Source of the DNA: Betaproteobacteria bacterium
Lineage (GTDB): Bacteria > Pseudomonadota > Gammaproteobacteria > Burkholderiales > Burkholderiaceae_C
DNA: 5,670 nucleotides
Assembly: GCA_009922295.1 (NCBI GenBank)
Contig: RFWA01000173.1
Span: 1-5,670 of the forward strand
Direction: 5' to 3'
The notes beneath the pieces are model-generated. The model saw only the letters and a program-made list of their open reading frames with translations, had not been told where the DNA came from and did no database searches. This document shows positions 1 to 5,610 of the stretch, piece after piece. The first letter of the stretch is position 1. Each line of letters begins with the position of its first letter. Position numbers and translations under genes: made by a program.

Positions 1-503
1 TCGTAGCCCATGCCGCAGCCGCTGGCCACATAGTCGCTGGCGCCGTAGCGCGAGCCGGCCCGGGTGTTGATCACCACAATCTCCAGCGGGCTCAGGGTGT
101 GGCCGATGCGCGCAAGTTCTTGTTCTACGTCGGCTGCGGTGACCACGTAGCCATCGGCGAGGTGCCTGAAGTCGAGCTTGACGCCGGGCTGAAAGCACCA
201 CTCCAGCGGCACCTCGTGGATGGCGATGGCGGGCTTCTTGTCGCCCAGTGCCTTGTCCATGGTGGAGTGAAAGTGGTAGGGCGCGTCCAGGTGGGTGCCG
301 TTGTGGGTGGACAGCTGCACCATTTCAACCGCCCAGCCCTCGCCGTCAGGCAGGTCCTGCTTTTGCAGGCCGGGGAAAAACGGCTCGATCTGCGCAAAGG
401 TGTTCTCGTGGTTGAAGTACTGGATCTTGGGCGCAAAGGCCGGCGGGTCACTCATCACATCGTTTTCCAGAAAGATGGAGAGGTCTACAAAGCGACGGGG
501 CAT
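1..503 (-). CDS. Cyclase family protein (kynurenine formamidase-like metal-dependent hydrolase), C-terminus cut by window edge
   Basis: An open frame runs on the minus strand from an ATG at 501-503 to the left edge, giving 167 codons with no stop; the family is usually about 210-270 residues, so the C-terminal part is missing. The start is supported by AAGGAA (complement of 511-516) seven bases upstream. Residues 67-77 read HNGTHLDAPYH, the signature HxGTHxDxPxH of the cyclase family (Pfam PF04199), in which the histidines and aspartate bind the catalytic metal in KynB-type kynurenine formamidases. A second conserved stretch near residues 143-167 includes VVINTRAGSRYG and SGCGMGY. No signal peptide is seen, so it is probably cytoplasmic. 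It follows two Bug receptors on the same strand and probably shares their transcript. The family hydrolyses amide, lactone or ester bonds; the substrate here is not known, and true kynurenine formamidase activity is not implied. Confidence 0.9.
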   Translation of the reverse strand, partial: MPRRFVDLSIFLENDVMSDPPAFAPKIQYFNHENTFAQIEPFFPGLQKQDLPDGEGWAVEMVQLSTHNGTHLDAPYHFHSTMDKALGDKKPAIAIHEVPLEWCFQPGVKLDFRHLADGYVVTAADVEQELARIGHTLSPLEIVVINTRAGSRYGASDYVASGCGMGY

Positions 504-591
504 GGGCAGGTTCCTTAAAGGTGGGTTGTCGGGTTCGCCAAAGACCCGTAGTGCTCTTGCGAATGTACCAGTGCCACCCAGGGATTAGCCT

Positions 592-604
592 GCCGCCAAG
601 CGGC
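592..604 (-). other. Intercistronic hairpin between Bug receptor 1 and the cyclase gene
   Basis: GCCGC-CAA-GCGGC is a perfect 5-bp inverted repeat with a 3-base loop, lying one base past the stop codon of the upstream receptor gene (606-608). On the transcribed minus strand no T-run follows, so it is a poor intrinsic terminator. It could stabilise the upstream message or be a protein site. Its core CGCCAAGCG recurs at 2681-2689 in the divergent regulatory region. Confidence 0.3.
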
Positions 605-605
605 C

Positions 606-1595
606 TTACTCAAGCCGCATGCCCGACGCTTTGATCACTGCCTCCCAGCGCGCATGGTCGGCGGTGACCATGGCCGCAAACCTCTCGCGAGGCATGGCGC
701 CGGGGTCTAGCGCCAAGTCGCTGAGCCTTGATGCCATGTCTGGCTGCTTGAGCGCCTTGATGATCTCTGCGGTGAGTTTGCTAACCACATCGGGTGGCGT
801 TTTTGCGGTGACGAAAACGCCGACCCAGCTGAAGGCCTCGAACCCCGGAAAGCCTTGCTCGGTAAAGGTGGGGATGTCCGGTGTCCAGACCGAGCGAATT
901 GGCGCAGAAACTGCCAGTGCACGCACCTTTCCGCTGGGAATATGTGCTTTCAACGTGGCGTAGTCAACAAACGTTGCCGATACTTCCCCGCTGAGCAATG
1001 CTTGCACTACCGGGCCGGCGCCCTTGTAGGGCACATGGACCATGTCCAGACTGGCTACCTCGTTGAGCTTATAGCCGTACAAGCTGCCGATGGAGCCGTT
1101 GCCAACCGACGCATAGCTGTGGGTCTTGGGCTGCGACTTGACCTGTGCCACGAACTCGGTCATGGTCTTGGCCGAGGTTTTGCTCGTATTGACGGCCAGC
1201 CACAGAGGCGATGAAAAAATGTCGGTGATGGGGATGAAGTCGCGCAGGGGGTTGAATGGCACCGCCGCATACAGAGCAGATACCTGTACCAACAGCTGGT
1301 TGATGACCAGCAGCGTGTACCCGTCCGGGGCTGCCTTGGCGACCAGATCGGCGCCAACAATGCCGCTGGCACCGGGCTTGTTCTCAATAATGACCGGCTG
1401 CTTCATGGCATCTGCCAGCTTGATGGCGAGCATGCGAGAGATCAGGTCGCTCGGCCCACCGGGGCCAAATGGGACGATCAGTTTGATGGTTTTGCTCGGG
1501 TAGTCCTGTGCCAGCGCGAACCCGCTCGGCAAAGTGGCGCCGCTCAGGGCTAACAGGCCTTGCGCGATGGCCGTTCTGCGCGTCGTCAATGTCAT
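606..1595 (-). CDS. Tripartite tricarboxylate transporter (Bug family) periplasmic substrate-binding protein, receptor 1
   Basis: This is a 329-residue extracytoplasmic solute receptor of the Bug/TctC family, which captures small carboxylates or related organic anions in the periplasm. I chose the ATG at 1593-1595 because AAGGAG (complement of 1604-1609) lies eight bases upstream; a longer frame from 1643 would add 16 residues and overlap the previous gene. Residues 1-29 form a signal peptide with an Arg pair at 6-7 (a weak Tat-like motif), a hydrophobic core, and likely cleavage after ALA at 27-29. Family hallmarks follow: VPFGPGGPSD at 41-50, ENKPGASG at 71-78, APDGYT at 89-94, TDIFSSPLWLAV at 124-135 and VPYKG at 188-192. 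Mature length is about 300, normal for the family. It is the second of two tandem receptors in an apparent operon with the downstream cyclase gene; no membrane subunits are visible. The ligand cannot be predicted. Confidence 0.93.
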   Translation of the reverse strand: MTLTTRRTAIAQGLLALSGATLPSGFALAQDYPSKTIKLIVPFGPGGPSDLISRMLAIKLADAMKQPVIIENKPGASGIVGADLVAKAAPDGYTLLVINQLLVQVSALYAAVPFNPLRDFIPITDIFSSPLWLAVNTSKTSAKTMTEFVAQVKSQPKTHSYASVGNGSIGSLYGYKLNEVASLDMVHVPYKGAGPVVQALLSGEVSATFVDYATLKAHIPSGKVRALAVSAPIRSVWTPDIPTFTEQGFPGFEAFSWVGVFVTAKTPPDVVSKLTAEIIKALKQPDMASRLSDLALDPGAMPRERFAAMVTADHARWEAVIKASGMRLE

Positions 1596-1603
1596 GTTTC
1601 TGG

Positions 1604-1609
1604 CTCCTT
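1604..1609 (-). promoter_or_regulatory. Ribosome binding site deciding the start of Bug receptor 1
   Basis: AAGGAG on the minus strand sits eight bases before the ATG at 1595. It decides against the upstream in-frame ATG at 1643, which would add residues unlike a signal peptide and overlap the preceding stop codon. Confidence 0.75.
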
Positions 1610-1635
1610 GGGACGGTTTATTCGCGGACAAGAAC

Positions 1636-2622
1636 TCAATCAAGCGTGACGCCAGCTTTTTTGATCAAGCGGGTCCAACGGTCGTGATCACCCACCACCT
1701 GGGTGGCAAACTGGGCCTGTGGTGTGCCACCGATCTCGAAGCCCATGTCCTTGAATTTGGCGATCACGTCGGGCTGTAGCAGCACCTTGCCAATTTCGGT
1801 TTCCAGTCGCTGAACGATGTCGGGCGGCGTCTTGCTAGGCAGAAACATGGCACCCCAGCCGTAGGACTCGAACCCGGGGTAGCCGAGCTCAGACAGTGTG
1901 GGGACATCTGGCGTCAACGCGGACCGCTTGGTGCCCGTAGACGCCAGAAGTCGGACCTTGCCATTGGCGACATAAGGCTTAAGGCTGACGAGGTCGAGCA
2001 TCACCGCCGAGATCTCCCCGCTCACCAATGCCATGACGGCGGGCGCCCCACCTTTGTAGGGCACATGGATCATATTCAGGGCGGCGGCATCGTTCAGGTT
2101 GTTGGCATACAAATGGTGCGAGGAGCCGGGACCGATCGAGCCGTAGCTATCGTCCCGGGTCTTGGCTTTTGCCAGTTCCGAGAACTCCTTGAGGGACTTG
2201 GCCTGTACCCGGGTGGTACTGACAGCAAACCACAATGGCGTGCGGATGATGTCGGTTAACGGGGTGAAGTCCTTCAAGGGGTCATACGGCAGCTTGTTGT
2301 ACAAGCCCGCGGCTTGTACCAAGAGAGGGCCGTTGAACAAGATGGTGTAGCCATCTGGCGCTGCCTTGGCCACATAGTCCGTGGCGATGATGCCGCTGGC
2401 GCCGACTTTGTTCTCCACGACGATCTGCCAGTTCAGGAGTTCCTCAAGTTTTTTGGCGACCGTTCGGGTGATGTAGTCGTTGCCGCCGCCGGCAGTGGTG
2501 GGCACGATCATCCGGATCGGCTTATTCGGATAGGCTTGAGCAAGCGCCGAGCCACCGACAAGGGTGGCACAGGCGGCAACGCACAGAGGGGCAAGCAGGG
2601 TTTTTCGTCTGGTGATGGTCAT
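1636..2622 (-). CDS. Tripartite tricarboxylate transporter (Bug family) periplasmic substrate-binding protein, receptor 2
   Basis: This is a complete 328-residue Bug/TctC-type receptor and the first gene of the minus-strand operon. The ATG at 2620-2622 is preceded by AGGA (complement of 2632-2635) with a nine-base spacer. The signal peptide covers residues 1-28, with Arg-Arg at 5-6 and likely cleavage after ALA at 26-28. Family motifs are VPTTAGGGND at 40-49, ENKVGASG at 70-77, APDGYT at 88-93, TDIIRTPLWFAV at 123-134 and VPYKG at 187-191. It aligns with receptor 1 almost without gaps, at roughly two-fifths identity by eye. The two are therefore paralogues that diverged long ago rather than a recent duplication. 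The first pocket loop differs clearly (TTAGGGND here, FGPGGPSD there), suggesting different ligands (inference). Its stop lies 40 bases before the receptor 1 start. Control by the divergent IclR protein is likely but not shown. Confidence 0.94.
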   Translation of the reverse strand: MTITRRKTLLAPLCVAACATLVGGSALAQAYPNKPIRMIVPTTAGGGNDYITRTVAKKLEELLNWQIVVENKVGASGIIATDYVAKAAPDGYTILFNGPLLVQAAGLYNKLPYDPLKDFTPLTDIIRTPLWFAVSTTRVQAKSLKEFSELAKAKTRDDSYGSIGPGSSHHLYANNLNDAAALNMIHVPYKGGAPAVMALVSGEISAVMLDLVSLKPYVANGKVRLLASTGTKRSALTPDVPTLSELGYPGFESYGWGAMFLPSKTPPDIVQRLETEIGKVLLQPDVIAKFKDMGFEIGGTPQAQFATQVVGDHDRWTRLIKKAGVTLD

Positions 2623-2661
2623 GCTATTTAATCCTAAAACTTACTGAAAAATATGCCGAGG

Positions 2662-2673
2662 GTGATGTGTCAC
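2662..2673. promoter_or_regulatory. Inverted repeat GTGA-N4-TCAC in divergent intergenic region
   Basis: A perfect 4-bp-arm inverted repeat lies about 40 bases upstream of the Bug receptor 2 start. The spacer is four bases, not the six of a CRP site (TGTGA-N6-TCACA), so CRP binding is unlikely. It is a possible operator half of the divergent regulatory region; arms this short also arise by chance. Confidence 0.2.
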
Positions 2674-2678
2674 GCCCT

Positions 2679-2691
2679 GTCGCCAAGCGAC
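2679..2691. promoter_or_regulatory. Candidate operator: perfect inverted repeat GTCGC-CAA-GCGAC between divergent operon and iclR-type gene
   Basis: This 13-base perfect inverted repeat (5-bp arms) lies near the middle of the 131-base gap between the receptor operon and the IclR gene. IclR regulators commonly bind short palindromes in such divergent regions (family knowledge). It covers the place where the -35 element would sit for the -10-like TAGAAT at 2705-2710. The core CGCCAAGCG is repeated at 594-602. Its assignment as the IclR operator is inference. Confidence 0.35.
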
Positions 2692-2702
2692 TTATCGCGG
2701 TC

Positions 2703-2715
2703 ATTAGAATCTGAT
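2703..2715 (+). promoter_or_regulatory. -10-like TAGAAT within imperfect palindrome ATTAGA-A-TCTGAT upstream of the IclR gene
   Basis: TAGAAT at 2705-2710 matches five of six bases of the sigma70 -10 consensus and lies 43 bases before the IclR start codon. No convincing -35 is present at the right distance. The hexamer is embedded in an imperfect palindrome (five of six pairs match around base 2709), so a protein bound here would block initiation; autorepression would fit. No promoter of comparable quality was found for the minus-strand operon. Confidence 0.3.
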
Positions 2716-2753
2716 ATGCGTGGCGATTCAAACCCAATCTGAGCCTTTTCCCA

Positions 2754-3536
2754 ATGGATAAGAAAAATGGCCCTATTAGCGGCGCCCAAAGTGCCGGCAA
2801 GGTGCTCAAACTATTGAAGATCGTCGGTGCTCGACATCCGCATGGGGTCCGGCTTAAGGAGGTCATCGCAGAAAGCGGGCAGGACCGATCGACCGCGCAC
2901 CGTTTGCTGGCCTGCCTGGTCGAAGAAGGTTTTGTGGAGCGTTCGTCGCTTGGCAAGCTGTACCGCCTCGATATGGAGGCCATGCAGCTGGGCATGGGCT
3001 CGGATGGACTTGTACCGATGGTTGAGCGCTTTCGGCCGGTCATGAAGCGCCTCGCGCGCAGTACGGGCGACACTGTTTTTCTGGTCGTACGCAGCGGTGA
3101 CCATGCCCTTTGCCTGCATCGAGAAGAGGGGTCTTTCCCGATCAAGGCCTTTGTGGTTGAGCCAGGCTCGAGGCGCCTGCTTGGATTCAGCTCCGTCGGG
3201 GTGGCAGTTCTGGCCAGCTTGCCCGACACACAGACGGCAATCACCTACGGTCGGCATGTCGTCGAGTACGCAGCGCTAGGGCTGCACCTGACACGCCTAA
3301 AACAGATGGTGAAGGCGGCACGTGCCTGCGGCTTCGCCGAAACGCAGGATTTCCGTACCAATGAGACCAGTGGTGTCGGGTGTGCCTTCCGTCTTTCGAG
3401 CAACAGCAGCGCTGGCATCAGTATTGCGGCCATCAACTCGCGTATGCCAGCACAACGCCGTAAGGAACTAGGGGCCGAACTGACGCGAGAAGTGCAACCA
3501 TTGGCGTGGCGGGAATCCAAAATTCCCATATGCTGA
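2754..3536 (+). CDS. IclR family transcriptional regulator
   Basis: This 260-residue protein has the length and layout of an IclR regulator. The N-terminal winged helix-turn-helix spans about residues 10-75, starting SAGKVLKLLKIV at 13-24. The HTH segment is SGQDRSTAHRLLACLVEEGF (41-60), where RSTAHRLL is the typical recognition helix. The C-terminal GAF-like effector domain covers about 85-250, with GDTVFLVVRSGDHALCLHR, the glycine-rich GFSSVGVAVLA segment and a late GVGCAFR motif. The ATG at 2754-2756 has no clear Shine-Dalgarno sequence (CTTTTCCCA precedes it), yet the protein starts just before the conserved HTH, so no other start fits. It is divergent from the Bug receptor operon, the usual arrangement for a local regulator of uptake and catabolic genes; the likely effector is the transported compound or a metabolite of it (inference). 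The plus-strand genes downstream appear to have their own promoter. Confidence 0.94.
   Translation: MDKKNGPISGAQSAGKVLKLLKIVGARHPHGVRLKEVIAESGQDRSTAHRLLACLVEEGFVERSSLGKLYRLDMEAMQLGMGSDGLVPMVERFRPVMKRLARSTGDTVFLVVRSGDHALCLHREEGSFPIKAFVVEPGSRRLLGFSSVGVAVLASLPDTQTAITYGRHVVEYAALGLHLTRLKQMVKAARACGFAETQDFRTNETSGVGCAFRLSSNSSAGISIAAINSRMPAQRRKELGAELTREVQPLAWRESKIPIC
3511..3527 (+). other. Hairpin at the 3' end of the IclR gene
   Basis: GGGAAT-CCAAA-ATTCCC is a perfect 6-bp stem with a 5-base loop, inside the last codons of the IclR gene, seven bases before its stop codon. No T-run follows, so it is not a standard intrinsic terminator. It may protect the message end or weakly attenuate read-through into the next genes. 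Confidence 0.3.
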
Positions 3537-3555
3537 GAACCACTTGAGAAATCAT

Positions 3556-3583
3556 TTGCCAGCGCTTGTCCACTGCCTATGAT
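3556..3583 (+). promoter_or_regulatory. Sigma70-like promoter for the NTF2-fold/SDR gene pair
   Basis: TTGCCA at 3556-3561 (five of six of TTGACA) and TATGAT at 3578-3583 (five of six of TATAAT) are separated by 16 bases. Transcription would start near 3590, leaving a leader of about 37 bases before the ATG at 3627. It is the best promoter-like pair seen in the non-coding gaps, and suggests that the two downstream genes are transcribed independently of the IclR gene. Confidence 0.5.
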
Positions 3584-3601
3584 CGTGTTCTGACTCTAGC
3601 C

Positions 3602-3614
3602 TGGCAGTTTGCCA
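3602..3614 (+). promoter_or_regulatory. Inverted repeat TGGCA-GTT-TGCCA in the leader of the NTF2-fold gene
   Basis: A perfect 5-bp-arm inverted repeat lies between the predicted transcription start (about 3590) and the ATG at 3627. Its right arm is part of TTTGCCA (3608-3614), which also occurs at 3555-3561 over the -35 element. It could be an operator or a small leader hairpin close to the translation start. No binding protein can be named. Confidence 0.3.
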
Positions 3615-3626
3615 ACATTTTCACCC

Positions 3627-4025
3627 ATGACCATCGAATTAACCGACGAACAGAAGATCGCCACATTCCGGGCGATGGAAGACGCTTGGCAGGCCAAGCA
3701 GTGGCGCCGCTGCGCTGATTTGCTGGCCCCTGATGGCGTGCTGCAATCGATGATGCTGGAGCCGGTGGTCGGGCGCGAGGTGTTCTATGAGCGGATGGTC
3801 ACGATGGAGCGGCCAAACAAGCAGGTCCGTATGCACATTCACCGTATTGGCGTGATCAATGGCGCCGTTTTCGCAGAACGCACGGATGAAATCATTGTTG
3901 ACGGTATTAGCCGTACGCTACCGGTGGTCGGCATCATGGAGTTCGATGGCGCTTTCATTTCGGTCTGGCGTGAGTACTACGACCGTCAGCAGCTATTGCG
4001 CGCCCGTGGCGAAAAAGTAGACTGA
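3627..4025 (+). CDS. NTF2-like / SnoaL-fold protein, limonene-1,2-epoxide hydrolase-like
   Basis: With ATG at 3627-3629 this is a 132-residue single-domain protein of the cone-shaped alpha+beta NTF2/SnoaL fold. A TTG at 3609 would add six residues, but it lies inside an inverted repeat; neither start has a Shine-Dalgarno sequence, so the ATG is preferred on codon grounds. The pattern resembles limonene epoxide hydrolase: LLAPDGVLQSMMLEPVVGRE (32-51), VFAERTDEI (81-89), LPVVGIMEF (98-106) and VWREYYD (113-119). Recalling the Arg99-Asp101-Asp132 triad of the Rhodococcus enzyme, R85 and D87 are kept but the third acid is E116. The Tyr53 and Asn55 positions appear to be L39 and S41. Epoxide hydrolysis is therefore uncertain; an isomerase, cyclase or ligand-binding role is possible. 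It stops 14 bases before the dehydrogenase gene, and the two are probably cotranscribed. It is likely cytoplasmic, with no signal peptide. Confidence 0.85.
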   Translation: MTIELTDEQKIATFRAMEDAWQAKQWRRCADLLAPDGVLQSMMLEPVVGREVFYERMVTMERPNKQVRMHIHRIGVINGAVFAERTDEIIVDGISRTLPVVGIMEFDGAFISVWREYYDRQQLLRARGEKVD

Positions 4026-4039
4026 GGCGCAGATCCCGC

Positions 4040-5014
4040 ATGGCTACTGCTCCCACCAAGCCGACCAACGCGTCGCTCAAGAAAATCATCAGCTTCTACT
4101 GCCGCTTTACCCCTAGCTACAGCGCGATCGGCTTCCATGCACGGAGACTATTCTGGCAGCGCATCAAGGGGGATTTCAAAGGGCAGACTTGGCTCGTCAC
4201 TGGGGGCTCCGAGGGCATCGGCGGGTCGACCGCCCGCTCAGGAATAGCTGGCGGCGCAACCGTGATCTCGGTGGCGCGCGACGGCGGCAAACTCAAGGCC
4301 TTCGCGACGTCGGTGCAGGGACCGGGCAAGCTGCTCATGGAAGTGGCGGACCTGTCATTGCAAAGCGACATCTGGGCCTTGCTGGATCGACTGGAAGCCG
4401 GTGGCACGCGGATTGACGTGCTGATTAACAACGTGGGCATCCAGAAGCGCGACCAGATCATGACGGCAGAGGGCCTGGAGACGTCGTTCGCCACCAATAT
4501 TCTGGGGCACTATTTGTTGACACGTGAGCTGCTTGCGCGAAACATATTGACCGACAAGGCCATGGTGATCGAGGTGTCTTCTGGTGGCATGTACAACCAC
4601 GCCATGGTGGTGAAAGACCTGAACATCACGGGCCAAGGTTACCTGGGGGTGCGTGCGTATGGTTTGTCCAAGCGTGCACAGGTCATGCTGAGCAGCTGTT
4701 GGAGCCAGAAATACGCCGGAACCGGCAGGTCGTTCTACACCATGCACCCGGGCTGGGTCGATACAGCTGCCGTTGGGCGCTCCATGCCGCGTTTTCGCGC
4801 CACCCTGAAGTCGGTTCTACGCCAGCACTACCAAGGGGCCGACACCATCGTGTGGCTGGCCGACGCCCGGCCTCAGCAGAAGGTGGTGGGGTCGATCTGG
4901 TTCGATCGGAAAGAGCGCCCGGCGCACATTTACGCCCATACGCCAAAGTCAACGGCCACTGGGGCTGACTTGCTGGCAACTCTCGAAAGCTACGTCTTGC
5001 CCCGGGAGCGCTAG
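4040..5014 (+). CDS. Short-chain dehydrogenase/reductase (SDR), DHRS12-like
   Basis: This 324-residue protein has the classical SDR Rossmann core after a 48-residue N-terminal extension containing FTPSYSAIG and RRLFW, a layout like that of DHRS12-type SDRs. The cofactor loop is TGGSEGIG at 54-61. Asp104 in VADLS would contact adenine, INNVG at 129-133 replaces the usual NNAG, and Asn153 in TNILG is the tetrad asparagine. VSSGGMY (179-185) supplies the catalytic serine, and YGLSK (207-211) supplies Tyr207 and Lys211. HPGWVDT at 236-242 is the family's cofactor-closing motif. Arg80 after the second strand suggests NADP(H) preference (inference). The start is ATG 4040-4042; GAGG overlapping the upstream TGA lies 11 bases before it, suggesting translational coupling with the NTF2-like gene. 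It probably oxidises or reduces an alcohol/ketone; the substrate is unknown. Its stop codon overlaps that of the opposing LysR fragment. Confidence 0.93.
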   Translation: MATAPTKPTNASLKKIISFYCRFTPSYSAIGFHARRLFWQRIKGDFKGQTWLVTGGSEGIGGSTARSGIAGGATVISVARDGGKLKAFATSVQGPGKLLMEVADLSLQSDIWALLDRLEAGGTRIDVLINNVGIQKRDQIMTAEGLETSFATNILGHYLLTRELLARNILTDKAMVIEVSSGGMYNHAMVVKDLNITGQGYLGVRAYGLSKRAQVMLSSCWSQKYAGTGRSFYTMHPGWVDTAAVGRSMPRFRATLKSVLRQHYQGADTIVWLADARPQQKVVGSIWFDRKERPAHIYAHTPKSTATGADLLATLESYVLPRER

Positions 5015-5610
5015 CCTGAAGGCGTTCCCCCAACGGCGGCGCCCCGTGCCGCCCGAAGCAACCAGGCCTTGAACCCGCTCAGCGCCGGTCGCTCCTCCGC
5101 TCGCTCTGGCTGTACCAAGTAATAGGCCCGGTCGCCCGGCAGCACCTGGTCGCAGGCCACCACCAGTTCGCCGCGCGCCAGTTCGGGTTCGACCAGCAGG
5201 CGCGGCACCAGCGCCAGGCCCAGGCCCTGGGCGGCAGCGGCGGCCGTCATGGAAAACAGCTCGTAGCGCGGCCCGCTCAGGGCCATGGGGGCTGCCACGC
5301 CGGCTGCGTCAAACCACTGGCGCCAGGCCGTGGGGCGGGTGCTTTGCTGGAGCAGCGGCAGCCCGGCAAGTGCCTGGGGGGTGAGTGGCGCGGTTTGCCC
5401 CAGACCGGCGGTCAATGCGGGGCTGCACACCGGTACCATGTCTTCGGTCAGCAGGCGGGTTGCCCGGGTGCCAGCCCAGTTGGTCACCTGCTCGGCGGTG
5501 CCGGCGTACAGCGCCGCGTCAAAGGCGGTGTCGGCAAACAAAAAGGGCCGGGTGCGGGTTTCGATGTGAACGGTGAGCTCAGGGTGGACGGCGGCCAGGG
5601 CCGGCAACCG
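5011..5610 (-). pseudogene. LysR-type transcriptional regulator, 5'-truncated (effector domain only)
   Basis: The minus strand encodes about 199 residues matching the substrate-binding (periplasmic-binding-protein-like) domain of LysR regulators. It begins at RLPALAAVHPELTVHIET, which in full-length members follows about 100 residues of winged HTH and linker. Other typical segments are FDAALYAG, LLTEDMVPVCSPAL, PLLQQSTRPTAWRQWFDAAG, and AAAQGLGLALVPRLLVEPEL; the last is characteristic of the GcvA-like group. The HTH is absent: upstream in frame, family resemblance ends at 5610, and stops occur at 5647-5649 and 5656-5658. The only start available is TTG at 5605-5607, inside the conserved domain and without a ribosome binding site. 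A working DNA-binding regulator cannot be made from this sequence. It is either a genuine disrupted gene or the product of a misjoined contig. The stop (TAG, 5011-5013) shares the CTAG palindrome with the convergent SDR gene. Confidence 0.75.

Noticed and set aside
99..588. Plus-strand open frames over the cyclase region
   Set aside because: The minus-strand frame here has the clear HNGTHLDAPYH signature and a ribosome binding site; the plus-strand frames are its complement and match no family I know.
1596..1643. N-terminal extension of Bug receptor 1 from the ATG at 1643
   Set aside because: The added 16 residues precede a normal signal peptide, would overlap the previous gene, and ignore the strong AAGGAG before the ATG at 1595.
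2662..2673. CRP-like binding site
   Set aside because: The spacing between GTGA and TCAC is four bases instead of six, so it does not fit the CRP consensus.
2624..3257. Long minus-strand open frames (206 and 148 codons) opposite the IclR gene
   Set aside because: They lie antisense to a well-supported IclR gene, show no recognisable domain, and are Arg/Ser-rich as expected of shadow frames in high-GC DNA.
3511..3527. Intrinsic terminator for the IclR gene
   Set aside because: The stem is perfect but A/T-containing, has no following T-run, and lies before the stop codon.
4117..5033. Minus-strand frames opposite the SDR gene
   Set aside because: They are shadows of a gene with intact SDR motifs; no start signal or domain is visible.
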